From NCBI GenBank assembly GCA_905221605.1, contig CAJNDS010002189.1:409472-473471 (forward strand): a stretch of DNA of 64,000 nucleotides, read 5' to 3'. This document shows positions 50,233-62,625 of this stretch, piece by piece. The notes under the pieces are model-generated. The model ran no database searches. It saw only the letters and a program-made list of their open reading frames with translations, and was not told the origin of the DNA. Both the position numbers and the translations under genes were made by a program. Each line of letters starts with the position of its first letter. The first letter of the stretch is position 1. This DNA is from Symbiodinium natans. Its lineage: Eukaryota; Sar; Dinophyceae; Suessiales; Symbiodiniaceae.

Positions 50233-50767
50233 CACGAGGAGTGCCAACCAAGCTTTGCCCTACCTGCAGGAACCTAGGTGCCCTCCAAACGTGGGTCTTA
50301 TGTTAGCAGGGTATATCGGTTACTCTACGTAAACCACCCTGGACGTAGTAGCTGAATGAGTACACTTTACATATATGCATATATATATATATACATATGT
50401 ATGCATATATATATATATATACATATGTACATATTGCGTACCATAGATTGCGTCGTACATTGTGTAGGGTTAGGGTTTGGGGCTGAGGTTTTTTTGTTGA
50501 GCTTTGGGTTTTGACGCCTGAGCCCGTCCATCTCACCTCGCTTCTGCACAAGAACCCTAAGAACCCAAACAGCGCTAAAGGGCCCTAAGCCTCACAAACC
50601 TAAACCCCAAAACTTACCTTACAAGCCCGAAAGCTTACACACCCTACACCTAACAAGCTCTAAACCTTACAAAACTCGAACCCCCAAGCCCTAAGCCCTA
50701 AGCCCTAAACGCTAAACCTTAAACCCTAAACCCTAAACCCTAAACCCTAAGCCTAACGAACCCCGAG

Positions 50768-50850
50768 CCGAATGAGGACGCGGCTTTACGAAGCGGGCCC
50801 GGAGCCGAGATCGAGCTCGATGCGCGGGTGCTCCGAGTCTTTCTCAACTT
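50768..50850 (+). CDS. Candidate exon
   Basis: PNEDAALRSGPGAEIELDAR, then VLRVFLN; acceptor CCGAG. Unknown family. Confidence 0.4.
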
Positions 50851-51544
50851 GTTTTTCGGACATAGGGTTCAGGGTTTAGGGTTTAGGGTTCAGGGTTTAG
50901 GGTTTAGGGTTTAGGGTCTAACGCAACTCCGAAGCTGTTTTATTTAAACTTCCCCTGGACTTCCAAAAACAACTCTGAAGATTGGTTTGGGGTTTTAGGG
51001 GTCTGGATGAAGAGGTTTTTTGTTGGGGGTTTTAGGTCTTTGGCGAGGACGTGTGAGGGTTTGTAGGGTTTTAGCCCTCAAACTCTAAGAGCCCTAAACC
51101 TTGAAACGCTCCTCAAGAAGGGCCAGGACGTTTTGATGACACCCTTCACCAGGGTTCAGGGTTTCGGGGTCTATATAGGGGTTGAGGGGTTTCGGGTTTA
51201 GGGTTTAGGGTTTTAGGGTACCTTGAGCATCCTGCTCAACACCCTGGAACTTGAGGATCCACAGCTCTTTTGTTTTGACGGTTAAGGCTTAGACAAATCG
51301 AGCCGTGGTTGGATTTCGCTCAGTAATTTTCTACTATGTGCATAAGAACCCCTCCCCGCCCCCCCCATAAAATAACAAATGAAAAGAAATACCCCTCCTT
51401 ATCAGGGCAATATAGGAATTACTATTATACATATATATATATATAGATATGGTACCCCCCCCCCCCCCCATATGCCCACACTTTTTCCTCTCAGGTGCCA
51501 TGGTTTAGAGGCTTAGGATTTCGAAGCCTCCGAGGGCAGCGAGC

Positions 51545-52889
51545 ACGAAAGCGCTCTACTGTACCAATGTTTTAGGCCCAGAAGAGCAAAAACGCTGTAC
51601 TGTCCCAAAAAAACCTATCTTTTTAAGCAAAAACAAGCAAAAATGCCGTACTGTCCCCAAAAAAGCAAAAAAACCAAAGTTTGGAGACCTCCAGGCCCTG
51701 GAGGAGCCCAAGGTCTCCAAACTTTGGTTTTTTGGTTTTTTTGGACAGTACAGCATTTTTGAACTTTTTGCCTCAAAAAGATTGGTTTTTTTGGGACAGT
51801 ACAGCACTTTCGAGGCCTGGGACTGCAAAAACGCTGTACTGTCCCAAAAAAACCAACCTTTTTAAGCCAAAACAAGCAAAAATGCCGTACTGTCCCAAAA
51901 AAACCAAAAAAACCAAAGTTTGGAGACCTCCAGGCCCTGGAGGAGCCCAAGGTCTCCAAACTTTGTTTTTTTTTTTGGGACAGTACAGCATTTTTGCACT
52001 CTTTGCCTTACAAAGATTGTTTTTTTGGGACAGTACAGCACTTTCGAGGCCTGGGACTGCAAAAACGCTGTACTGTCCCAAAAAAACCAATCTTTTTTCA
52101 GCAAAAACAAGCAAAAATGCCGTACTGTCCCAACCAAAGTTTGGAGACCTCCAGGCCCTGGAGGAGCCCAAGGTCTCCAAACTTTGGTGTTTTTGTTTTT
52201 TTGGGACAGTACAGCATTTTTGCACTTTTTGCCCTAAAAAGATTGGTTTTTTTGGGACAGTACAGCACTTTCGAGGCCTGGGACTGCAAAAACAGCATCT
52301 TTGCACTTTTTGCCTTAAAAAGATGGGTTTTTTTGGACAGTACAGCACTTTCGAGGCGGACTGCAAAAACGCTGTACTGTCCCAAAAAAACCAATCTTTT
52401 TAAGCAAAAACAAGCAAAAATGCCGTACTGTCCCAAAAAACCAAAAAAACCAAAGTTTGGAGACCTCCAAGCCCTGGAGGAGCCCAAGTTCTCCAAACTT
52501 TGGTTTTTTTGGTATTTTTGGGACAGTACAGCATTTTTGCACTTTTAGCCTTAAAAAGATTGGTTTTTTGGGGACAGTACAGCACTTTCGAGGCCTGGGA
52601 CTGCAAAAACGCTGTACTGTCACAAAAAACCAATCTTTTTTAAGCCAAAACAAGCAAAAATGCCGTACTGTCCCAAAAAAAACCAAAAAAACCAAAGTTT
52701 GGAGACCTCCAGGCCGTGGAGGAGCCCAAGGTCTCCAAACTTTGGTTTTTTTGGTTTTTTTGGGACAGTACAGCATTTTTGCACTTTTTGCCTTAAAAAG
52801 ATTGTTTTTTTGGGACAGTACAGCACTTTCGAGGCCTGGGACTGCAAAAACGCTGTACTGTCCAAAAAAAACCAATCTTTTAAGCCGAT
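51545..52889. repeat. Tandem array of five long palindromes
   Basis: Each unit has two arms of roughly 100 bp and a short hinge. The left arm contains GCTGTACTGTCCCAAAA and CCAAAGTTTGGAGACCT; the right arm contains AGGTCTCCAAACTTTGG and GGGACAGTACAGC. The hinge is CCAGGCCCTGGAGGAGCCCA. Hinge starts are near 51690, 51930, 52150, 52465 and 52708, so spacing is about 240, 220, 315 and 243. Units are linked by ACTTTCGAGGCCTGGGACTG. Long open frames in several phases come from the low stop density and are not genes. Confidence 0.85.
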
Positions 52890-53745
52890 TCATATTATTT
52901 TATACAGGAGTCCTATTGGTTCCTATTCATTTAGCAAGGTTCCTTCTCATTTTAAAAGGATTCCTATGAATTATAACCGGTTCTTTTCAATTTGGCAAGG
53001 GTTCCTATTCATTTTAATAGGCTTCCTATTAACTTTTATCGGTTCCGAAAAATATTGGCAGGATTCCTATGAAGTCAATAGAGGATTCCTATTTATTTCT
53101 ATAGGATTCCAATAAAGTTTCATAGGGTTCCTAATTCTTTTAATAAGGCTCCTACTAATGTAATGAAATTCCTATCAAGTTTAATCAGATGCTTACTCAT
53201 GTTAATGGGATTCGTATTTATTTTCATAGGGATCTCATTCGTTTGAAAGGGATACCGATTGGTTTAGGCTCATATTAATTTTAGTAGGACTCCTACTATT
53301 TAGGGGTTCACACTTGTTTTTTATAGGAGTCCCATTGGTTCCTATTAATTTTAGTAGGGGCCCTCTTCAGTTCATTAGGATTGCTATCAAGTATAATTGG
53401 GTTCTACTTTTTCTAGGGTTCCTATGGATTGAAATAGAGGATTCCTGTTTTTCTGTGTATAAGATTCCAATACATTTCCATAGTTTGCCGAATTATTTTT
53501 ATAAGGCTCCTACAAATGTAATATGATTCCTATCAATTTTAAATAGGATTCCGTCATTTGAATAGGGTTCCCATAGAATTTAATAGAATTAAGGGTTCTC
53601 ATTCCTATTAATGGGTTTCCTTTTCATTTTTATCAGATTCCTATTGAAACAAGATGAATCCTATGAACCCAATTAAATTTGATAGGAACGCTATTCACAT
53701 GCATAGGCTTTCTATTTAAACTCATAGCATGCAATCCACAATCTC
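52890..53745. repeat. AT-rich degenerate satellite
   Basis: Loose tandem motif of about 25-35 bp (GGATTCCTAT, then ATTTTNATA). Two higher-order copies can be seen: GGAGTCCTATTGGTTCCTAT near 52905 against GGAGTCCCATTGGTTCCTAT near 53325, and AATAGAGGATTCCT near 53078 against 53438. Adjoins the palindrome array directly. Confidence 0.6.
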
Positions 53746-53878
53746 GAGCAAATTGTTCAGGTCACTTCTGCTGGAGTTTTATGGGAGTTCCTCCCCCCTT
53801 TAAAACCCACCGCGGGTGGCGGAACGTAGTGTTTTTGTCTGGAAACCATGCTGAAGCGTGGGTGCATGGGGGGGAGTA

Positions 53879-53879
<1 letters not shown>

Positions 53880-53920
<41 letters not shown>
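53880..53920. repeat. (TA)n microsatellite
   Basis: Pure TA run of about 40 bases. A TTTAGGG tract follows at 54058-54108 and poly-G at 54464-54490. Confidence 0.95.
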
Positions 53921-53921
<1 letters not shown>

Positions 53922-54644
53922 TATTGGTTCTCAAGCAAGTAGTAGATTTGTTTCAGTTTCGTTGAGAGGCAGGAATCGTATCTCAACTTCTTGTAGCAGG
54001 GGACTCGACGTCTAGCCGCATCGCGTGTTGCCTGTGGGACTTGCCCAGTCAAGCGAGATTTAGGGTTTAGGGTTTGGGGTTTAGGGTTTAGGGTTTAGGG
54101 TTTAGGGTAGTGTACCAATCTGCCAAAGCCGAGGCAAAGCCGCAAGAGAGGCAGGGATTGCGCTTGGGTTTTGGGCTGAGTTTATAGGGTTTACCTGGAA
54201 CAACCGAGAGAACCTTAGAAACAGGGAGGTGTGCGCAACAATGAACAATTAGCCTTTCCTTATGTGCATAGTTGTTGCACACAGGTTCGTCGAACTGTTT
54301 CACCCAACCAAGCCCCACCTTCTGGACACATGGACTGTGTCGTACAGGAGCCTCGACCGTTGTCTGATCTCATGAGACCCTTTTTGAGGCTGCTCAATGC
54401 CTGAGATGTCGCCCTAGTTGTCCACCGAACCCCCCACACGTCTTGCAACAGAAGACAAAATTCGGGGGGGGGGGGGGGGGGGGGGGGGGTCCAGGCAGCT
54501 GAGGGGCCTTTAGGGATGTGGGGACTTCGGATGCAGGGAGCTTTCGGGGTGTAGGCCACATTACCCCTCGTATCCTACTATGTGCTTAAGAACCCTTAAA
54601 CGCCTTAAACAAACTGAAGAGAATAATCCCTATGTTACCTTATA

Positions 54645-55005
54645 AGGGAGAAACCCTAAACCCTAAACCCGAAACCCTAAACCCTAAACCCTAAACCCTA
54701 AGCCCTAAGCCCTAAACCCTAAACCCTAAACCGGGCGGTTCTTAAGCAAATGCGAGTATCGGTCAAGAGCTGTTGGCATGACGTTGCCTGTGACGCGCAG
54801 GTTTGCAGCATCGAGCACTTCTGGCAGGCCCAAGGGCCCTCAACCCTGCAAGGGTGATACCCTAAACCCTAAACCCTAAACCCTAAACCCTACACCCTAC
54901 ATCCTAAACCCTAAACCCTAAACCCTACATCCTAAACCCTAAACCCTAAACCCTACATCCTAAACCCTAAACCCTAAACCCTATATAAACCCTAAACCCT
55001 AAACC
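54645..55005. repeat. Tracts, including a higher-order repeat
   Basis: CCCTAAA at 54649-54732. At 54860-55005 a unit made of CCCTACAT followed by CCTAAA units recurs three times, a higher-order telomere-type repeat. Confidence 0.8.
54731..54858 (+). CDS. Candidate exon, open to a stop
   Basis: RAVLKQMRVSVKSCWHDVAC, then QVCSIEHFWQAQGPSTLQG. A possible exon core is 54804-54830 (acceptor CGCAG|G, GC donor). Unknown family. Confidence 0.4.
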
Positions 55006-55153
55006 TTTCAAGGGTGATTTGGAGTGTGGTGCCCTGAACACGCGGCAGGAGCATGGTAAGGGCATGCGAAGCATAAGCAACCCCGTAACGCCTCAATCCC
55101 TTATCGAGGCTTTCTGTAGACTCCCTGCCTCCATGCATTCTAAACCCTTGCAG

Positions 55154-55295
55154 CCCTGGAAACAACTTGGACTCGGATTCCTTTTGGGCTCTTGCATCCT
55201 TGGGCAACGGTGAGTGGAGAACTGAAGTCGAGACGTCTACAGTTGCCCTTTCCATGTTGTCCACTGCAGCAATGGCCAATGACCCTAAGCCCTAA
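55154..55295 (+). CDS. Candidate terminal exon
   Basis: PGNNLDSDSFWALASLGNGE, then WRTEVETSTVALSMLSTAAM, to a TAA near 55290; acceptor TTGCAG. Strongly protein-like, unknown family. Confidence 0.45.
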
Positions 55296-55499
55296 CTTGC
55301 TGGTTCTTAGCAGGGAATGAAGGAATAATGTGCCCTCAAGATTCCTTAAAGGGGATGTAGAGTCCTAGAACCCGAAAAACCGAAACCCCTAAACGCTAAA
55401 ACCCTCAAACCCTAAACCTTAAACCCTAATCGACAGGCCCAGGGTGACGGAATCGTGGTCTCAGATGGCTTTCCGTGCCGGCCCAGGATTTCTGGAGGC

Positions 55500-56700
55500 T
55501 GGGGCCCCATTTCTCAGTTTAGGGTTTAGGGTTTGGTTTGGGGTTTAGGGTGTAGGGTTTGGGGTTTGGGGTTTGGGGCTTAGGGTTTAGAACCCTGTTA
55601 GGTCGACCCGGGGGAGGGGGGGCTTGGGGTAGAGTAGCTACAAAGGCTTCTCAAGTGCTCTGTGTGTGTGTGATATCAGAGAGTGTTGCGCTAACCCTTT
55701 TGTTCGGGAACCTTTTTTTAAATGTTCCGTGACATCGACCGCGACACAGCCTCGATTAGCGATCACGCGATAGTCATTTGATCGCTCATCAGCTACAAGG
55801 CTGTATCATCGGCTATGCAAACGAATTCATTTTAGAGGTTACCGGCGTGCGAGGTTACCGGGCCACTCTCTTTAGTGTGTGTATGTTCATGTTCGTGTTG
55901 TCTGGGAGCCTTCTGCATGCAATGAACCCTAGCAGGCTTAAGGTTTATATGCCGACCTTAGCAGGGGCACTTATACTAGCAGAGGTATACGATCTCAACT
56001 GCAGGTTTCGCTGAGCCCCTTCAAAAGCATAACCCTAGATAGCCCTAGCAAAACTCCGAGAAACCCCCAACAAGCCCCAAGGAACCCTACAAGTCTCCTC
56101 AAAACACCTAGGAACCCTGTAGCGCTTGTCGATGCTCCTGGACACACTGAAAGCCCAAAAGAACCTTATGAAGTCCCCTGATAAAACCAAAGAGAATATG
56201 TAAGCAAAAAAAAATATTATTTAAGGTTCGAGAGGTCCATGAAGCATCCGATGAAGTCGGGGGGGGGGGGGGGGCGATTGCCCGAAATCAAGAAGCACTC
56301 ATGAAGCTCATCTAAGCCCTAAACCCCAAGCCCTAAACTTGCCCTAAGCCCTAAGCCCTAAGCCCTAAGCCCTAAACCCTAAACCCTCAACCCTCAACCC
56401 AACCCCCCAAAGCCTGAACCCTAGGGTTTGGGACGTTATTGGGGGAGGGCCCCCTAAACCCTAAACCCTAAACCCTAAAAAAAAAAGACCCAAAAAAAAC
56501 TCCACCCGTTATTTGGTTTAAGGGTTTAGCACTGCGCGGGAGCAACATGAGACCCAAAGCCTGTTGCAGAAGGCGGCGAGCATGCGCCCGGAGCTGCGGC
56601 GGCAGCCCCAAGGTGCTCCGCCATGTTTAGCTCAACATGGGTTTAGGGTTTAGGGTTTAGGGTTTAGGGTTTAGGGTTTAGGGTTTAGGGTTTAGGGTTT
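55500..56700. other. Intergenic or intronic segment
   Basis: Tracts at 55517-55590, 56330-56395, 56450-56480 and 56638-56700; poly-G near 56260. A 78-codon frame at 55778-56014 has hydrophobic stretches but no family match. The frame at 56540-56620 (EQHETQSLLQKAASMRPELR) is exon-like. Confidence 0.4.
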
Positions 56701-57012
56701 TGAAGCGGAATCTGACACATTGGAATTCTCAACATCCGCGGCCTACAGAGCCAGATATCTCAAGTTCGTTGGTTTGCTTCTTTGTTGAGTTGAGGTTTCG
56801 TGGCAATGTACAGGTCATGGGGACGGGGCTGTGAACATATAGTAATAAAGTCTATATATATATATATGCACTTTTTTGATGTATTTATGTATTCATTTTT
56901 TATTTATGTATTTATTTGTTTATTTAATCATATGTGTGTACATGTATGTGTGTGTGAGAGTGCGTGTCTACGTACTTGAATTGACACATCATCCGTCCAT
57001 CTCGAAGTGCAG

Positions 57013-57078
57013 GTACGACCGCTCACTGGTCGGCGCATCGGTAGTGCGAGTCGACGCACGAGATCCCGAGGCCATGCG
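57013..57078 (+). CDS. Candidate exon
   Basis: YDRSLVGASVVRVDARDPEA, then M; acceptor GTGCAG|G, GT donor at 57079. A CCCTAAA tract starts about 45 bases downstream. Unknown family. Confidence 0.45.
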
Positions 57079-57462
57079 GTGCAGTGGTCAGGCATGGCTT
57101 GCATGCGAAGGACCCGAAACCCGAAACCCTAAACCCTAAACCCCAAACCCTAAACCCTAAACCCCAAACCCTAAACCCTAAACCCTAAGCCCTAAAACCC
57201 TAAAACCCTATAAGCCCAAAACCTCAAGCCAGTGTTATACCAGTGTGTGCTTCAAGTGCTCGGCTCCGAAACTTGGTGCCCAGAAGGCTCACGCGATCCC
57301 ATCTGCAAAGTCCTGATTTTGGGGCTTAAGAATTAGCATGGGTGGGGGGGGGGCTTCTCATATATATATATATATATATGGACCCTAAGGGCCTGAAACC
57401 CTTAACCCTAAACCCTAAACCCTAATACTATTCGTAATTCTTCCGACCCCGATGTTTTGCAG

Positions 57463-57540
57463 TTAGCTGCGCCCTCGACACAAGCCCTGGCCCAGCTCCA
57501 GGAGCCCGAAGCCGACCTCCCAAACCATGGGTTTAGGAGT
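57463..57540 (+). CDS. Candidate exon ending at a telomere-type donor
   Basis: LAAPSTQALAQLQEPEADLP, then NH; acceptor TTTTGCAG. The donor would be the GT of the GGGTTTAGG that starts the following tract. Confidence 0.4.
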
Positions 57541-58025
57541 TTAGGGTTTAGGAGTTTAGGGTTTAGGAGTTTAGGAGTTTAGGGTTTAGGGTCTAGGGTT
57601 TAGGGTTTAGGCTTCAGGGTTTCGGGTTTAGGGTTTAGGGTTCAGGGTTTAGGGTTTAGGGTTTCGGGTAGGTTCGCCCAAGCCCCCAAGCCAAAGCCCT
57701 AAGACCAAGAAGCCCGGAGCCTGATGGGAGCTCGCTATATGCAGGGTTCCACTTCGGGTATTTCGACTTCTGGCCCTATTCTAGGGTACCTCGAGCCTTA
57801 CTTGCAACTACCCATGAAGCCCCCCACAAACCCTGCACACTCAGGGTGCTTCTTAGCAGGGGCAATCCATTCTACCTGAAGCCCTCACGGTTTAGGGTTT
57901 AGGGTTCAGGGTTTAGGGTTTAGGGTTTAGGGTTTGGGGTTTAGGGTTTAGAATTTATATAGGTTGCCCACCAACTGCTGTTTAAAAAAGCGGCACATCG
58001 GCTGCTCTACGCATAGCCTCGGCAG

Positions 58026-58130
58026 CTTGGAAGGTTCCCAGCCTTCTGTCGCGCGCCGAGCTTCGAGAAGTTTTGCTCTGACGTTTCCTACAATGAAAAA
58101 TATTCTTCCTTAGAAGAGCAAATATTTTTG
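58026..58130 (+). CDS. Candidate exon
   Basis: LGRFPAFCRAPSFEKFCSDV, then SYNEKYSSLEEQIF; acceptor CGGCAG. Unknown family. Confidence 0.35.
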
Positions 58131-58332
58131 TTTTTTGTTTTATTATTATTATTAGTAGTATTATTATTATATATATATATATACATATTTTGTTTTTTTT
58201 TTGGGGGGGGGGTGTTGTTCTTAAGCAAATGGTCGTTTCGCTCTTGTTTGATCCGCTGTGAGTGGTGGCCCCTTGACATGACCTGTCGCAATGCCCATGT
58301 CATCAAGTAGTAGGACCTAGACGCCCCTTAGA

Positions 58333-58437
58333 AACTCAATCAGTGTTAGGGATCCTTTTTTACTTTTTGGGTTATGGGCTTTCTAATATATGAACAAAAA
58401 GGATCCCTTTTTTCTTCCTAGGGGAACAGGGATTAAG
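58333..58437 (+). repeat. Hairpin element, family F
   Basis: ACTCAATCAGTGTTAGGGAT to GGGGAACAGGGATTAAGG; full-length copy. Confidence 0.65.
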
Positions 58438-58614
58438 GAAAGGGGAAGCCGACCCAGGAGCTTATTGAAGGTACCCTATTTCCCTTTCTGAGAGAGGAGT
58501 ATATGGGCTACCCCAAGGTGAATCACGCCAAACCCTCAACCCTACTCCCTCAACCTTAAACCCTAAACCCTCAACACCCTCAACAGCCTCAACCTCAAGC
58601 CCTTTAAGCCCTAC

Positions 58615-58683
58615 AAGCCCTATAAGCCCTATAAGCCCTATAAGCCCTATAAGCCCTATAAGCCCTATAAGCCCTAAAAGCCC
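58615..58683. repeat. 9-bp repeat AAGCCCTAT
   Basis: About eight perfect units, a telomere-related variant expanded locally; ordinary CCCTAAA follows. Confidence 0.85.
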
Positions 58684-58751
58684 TAAACCCTACACCCTAA
58701 ACCCTAAACCCTAAACCTCCTTTCGAAGCCTCGCTTGGAACCTCGGTGCAA

Positions 58752-58838
58752 CAAGGCGCGCGTCGGTGCCCGTGGTCCTCACCGGCAGCGACCTGGCGAA
58801 GCAGGCGCCGGCCCAGTGGCTCCCGACTCCAACATCTC
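58752..58838 (+). CDS. Candidate exon
   Basis: TRRASVPVVLTGSDLAKQAP, then AQWLPTP. Unknown family; a TTTAGGG tract (58853-58912) follows. Confidence 0.4.
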
Positions 58839-59017
58839 TTTTGTTAAAGAGGGTTTAGGGTTTAGGGTTTAGGGTTTAGGGTTTAGGGTTTAGGGTTTAG
58901 GGTTTAGGGTTGCCAATTTAAGGGGAATCCTTTTTAAATTCACGGGTTCCTATATAAATTTGCAACCCTAAACCTTACACCCTCAGCCCTCAAGCCCGAT
59001 ACTACCTCAAGTTGCAG

Positions 59018-59129
59018 CCGGGACTCCCGAAGAGGATTTATGGAGCATGTTCGCATGGTCCTTCATGAAATCGGAGCATTGGTTTCTCTGTGGGGAGTGC
59101 TTAGAAGAGTGCAAAAATGGTGGGGTTGA
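59018..59129 (+). CDS. Candidate terminal exon
   Basis: RDSRRGFMEHVRMVLHEIGA, then LVSLWGVLRRVQKWWG to TGA; acceptor GTTGCAG. The opposite strand is also open here, so this is tentative. Confidence 0.35.
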
Positions 59130-59404
59130 TCGAATGCATGGGCCTTCGAACCCTCCCAAACGGAGTGCCATAAACCGTTGAAGAACTGAGCGCGGCATCT
59201 TTTCACACCAAGCCGCAAGCTCGGAACCACTGGGCACAAGATTCCCGTCAATTAAGGAAAAGGCCTTAAACAACACAAGATCGGCTGTGTTGCTATGTAG
59301 CTTAAGACATGCTCCTTACTTCAAGGGTATGATGCTAGGGCCCTATACAACAGATTCAGGTCCATCCCCAAATCAAGGGATGTTGTGCCCTGCAATTCCC
59401 CAGC

Positions 59405-60873
59405 AACCCGAAACCCTAAACCCTAAATCCTAATCCCTGAACCCTAAACCCTAATCCCTGAACCCTAAACCCTAAACCCTAAACCCTAAACCCTAAACCC
59501 TAAACCCTAAACCCTAAACCCTAAAGCGCAGAGCGGGGAGGCAGTAGATCGCTGGAACTTCAGCTACTTGGAGTGACTCGGCTTCGGTGGAGGTGAGGGT
59601 TTAGGGTTTAGGGTTTAGGGTTTAGGGTTTAGGGTTTAGGGTTTAGGGTGCTGGGTTCAGAGGCCCTGAGACTACAGGACTAGTACCCGCCTTGCAGCCA
59701 CCTGTAGTATAAGAACCTATTCTAAAAGCCATGGGTTTGGTCCCTATCTTCTGCCTCCGGGTGGCAGATTTACTGGCTGTAGGGTTCAGGGCGTAGGAGA
59801 CCCCCAGATGCAGTTTGATCTCGTGCACAGAGTTCATGCTTGCTTGTTCCAAGGGGTGCCTATGAGCATATCTGCACATATTACGTGTAGCACTACCCTT
59901 GTTGTTTTGTCCTCGCATGAGGTTTCTTCATAATGTAACCCTGGAACCCGGGCCTAAACAGACTCAACCGAGCCGGATCTAACGTATACTGGTTAATGAG
60001 GGCCTTTCGTGCTCTCAGGGAATGCCATAAACGTCCCAACTCCATCCTCAAAGGTTTCTTGAGGCCAGGACTCCAGGAGTCGTACTGCTTTATGTAAACC
60101 CTAAACCCTGAACCCTAAACCCTATGCCCTAGACCCTAAACCCTAAACCCAACTTAAAAAAACCGAACAAAGGAGATACCTCGCAGATGTGGACAACTTC
60201 TTTGTTCTCTGCGCACCGGCCGGGCCCTCACACCATAAAACCCTACACCCTAAACCCCAAACCCTGAACCCGAAGCCCTAAGCCCTAAGCCCTAAACCCT
60301 AAACCCTAAACCCTAAACCCTAAACCCTAAACCTTACGTACACACACATGTAGAAACACGCGGCAGACTTGACGCCTCATGTTTAGCTCAGGCATAGAAC
60401 CAAGTTGGCGCACAGGCCCAACAGGCAGGTATACCTTTCCCTGATCTAGGGCATGTACGAATATATTTGGTTTGCCCTAAATCTCTCCTGATTTAGGGTG
60501 TAGAAGGGTATCTCGACTAGCCTCAACCCTAAGCCCGAAACTAAGTAGACCTATAACCCTCCAGTCCCCATGGCCCCCTTGAGGCGAGCAGCAAGGGAAG
60601 GTTTGCATACTATGCCAGCGGCCTCAGTCATGTTTGTCATCGAGCCTGAGGGCAGAGGGCTTAGGATTTTGGGCAGACACCTTAGGATTTTAACCTTTTG
60701 GTTGCTTCGGGCTGGTAGGGTTTTGGGGCGGATGGGTTTAGGGTTTGGGGTTCTGCGCTATAGAGCTTTCCAGCTTTGGCGCCAGCACTACCACCAGTAC
60801 GGCAGCTGGCTGTGGAGATGAAGATCGTTGTGGTAGATGTTGGTATCGTATATATATATATAGCATATACAAT

Positions 60874-60908
<35 letters not shown>

Positions 60909-62480
60909 TTTTGTATGCTTACTTCTCTAAACCCTTCAAACCTTGCACATCAAAAGCGCGTGTATCAGTCTTAGACGGTAACACCTGATACCCCAGGGTC
61001 CAGAAGCATCCTTGCTCCAAGGACTTCGGCCAAGAAAAGAACCCGTGCGGATACAAGATCGCTCAGCCCTGAGAATCCTGGAGTTTGGGGTCAGGGTTTG
61101 ATTTTTTGCCTAGAATATCCATACATGCCCTCAAAGAAGGAATATGTGGATATGCGGCTTAAGTACTATATTTACTGTAGTAGGTATCAGTTTATGTACA
61201 TTATGGCCTAATTATGGTATCGTTTTAGGGGCTTCTTTGATGCTGTAAGAAGCCGCACATGCAATGGTAGTCTCGTCAAGTCCAGACAAGGGCGAAAGTT
61301 GGATAGAGATTGGTGTCTGACCAGCTCAGGCTAGATGGTCTTTTCGGAAGTTAAAAGGACTTCCGGTGTGGGTTGAGGATGTGGCAAGAACATGTTCGTG
61401 GTAGTTCCGATTCGGCAAGACCTCCGAGTAGAGGTGTGAACAGCAGAACACAGAAAGGAACTAGGGGAAAGCTTGCACTGGAAACGACTGCCATGAGTTT
61501 GACTGTTTGCTGGCCGTTATTTGCAGAGTACAGAGCGGGACTGGAAGGTATGTAGGTTGCAAAAATCAGCGAGGTTTCACAATGAGGCTGTTCCTTGAGG
61601 AGTGTCCCTAGTTGTTTATAACCTATGGGGGGTCTCCGAAATGGGGTACCCTTCAAGGGGGGGGGGGTCCCTTTAAGGGGATTGCCCCAAATTTGGGAAC
61701 TACTCATATTTATATATATATATATATGTATATAGGATCTTTCTAAGGAGGACCCAGTCAATGTTTGGGTCTCGGCATCTGTCTCGAGCTGCAGTTGCGG
61801 GTTGTGGTTGTCAGATTTGGGATTGCGTTTGGCTTCGTAGAAACCGTTCTCAGCCCCTAAACAGCGCCTCATCGATATGAAGGAATGGGACTCAAATGTA
61901 GCCAGACCATACGTTACCGAAATGACTACTCGTTCAGGCTCCCACGAACCACAGGAAGGAGATGCGCTTCCCCAACTTCCGGCAGAAGGTCTCAAAGGGT
62001 TTGGGGACTTGGTTTTGGTTGTTCAGGTTGATTGGTTGATCAATGAGGGGTTTTGTAGGTTGAGGTCGGAGTTGGGGACTCAAATCGCGGGCCCTACTCA
62101 CTGTACTGGCCTCTCTATTGCGGACCCCGCGGTGGAACTACAGTTGTTCGGATTGGACACATGTTCACACGATTCGTCAAGGAGCCTGACCAGAACCTCC
62201 AAACTACGAAGCCCCAATGTAAACCGCCCCCACTCCCCCCCCACCCCCCAGCCCGCCCGCCCCTCCCCGAAACTTAGAACCCTAAAACCCTAAGGCCTGC
62301 AAACCTTAAATCCGAAACTCCAATCCCTTCATCCCGAAACCTGAAACTCCAATCCCCGGATCTGGGTGAGGTGGCCGAAGCACGTGGCAAGCCACAGCCT
62401 CCTGGCTGCAACCGACTGCTGAAAGGATCAGGGGACTTAGTAAGCAGTTACTATTCAGGGTTTAGGGTTTAGTGTTTCAG
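59405..62480. other. Region without a recognised gene
   Basis: Tracts at 59408-59525, 59597-59650, 60097-60150 and 60240-60335; (TA)n and (TG)n at 60848-60907; poly-G near 61662; (TA)n at 61710-61735. Exon-like frames at about 60165-60230 (EQRRYLADVDNFFVLCAPAG) and 60570-60660. A 138-codon frame at 61877-62293 has no family match. Confidence 0.4.
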
Positions 62481-62508
62481 GTTTAGGGTTTAGGGTTCAG
62501 GGTTAGGG

Positions 62509-62612
62509 ACTGAGTAAGTAGGGCTTTAACTAGTGCAACTACAGTTACAATTTCTTAAAACCCCAATTAGGGTACTTATAACCCTACTTACTAAGTCCCA
62601 GATCCTCCAAGT
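62509..62612. repeat. Hairpin family H
   Basis: GACTGAGTAAGTAGGGCTTT pairs with AACCCTACTTACTAAGTCCC. Confidence 0.6.
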
Positions 62613-62625
62613 GCGCCTTCAGTAG

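Noticed and set aside
51556-53115. Several overlapping frames of 80-240 codons on both strands
   Set aside because: They follow the palindromic array, occur in many phases and mirror each other across strands.
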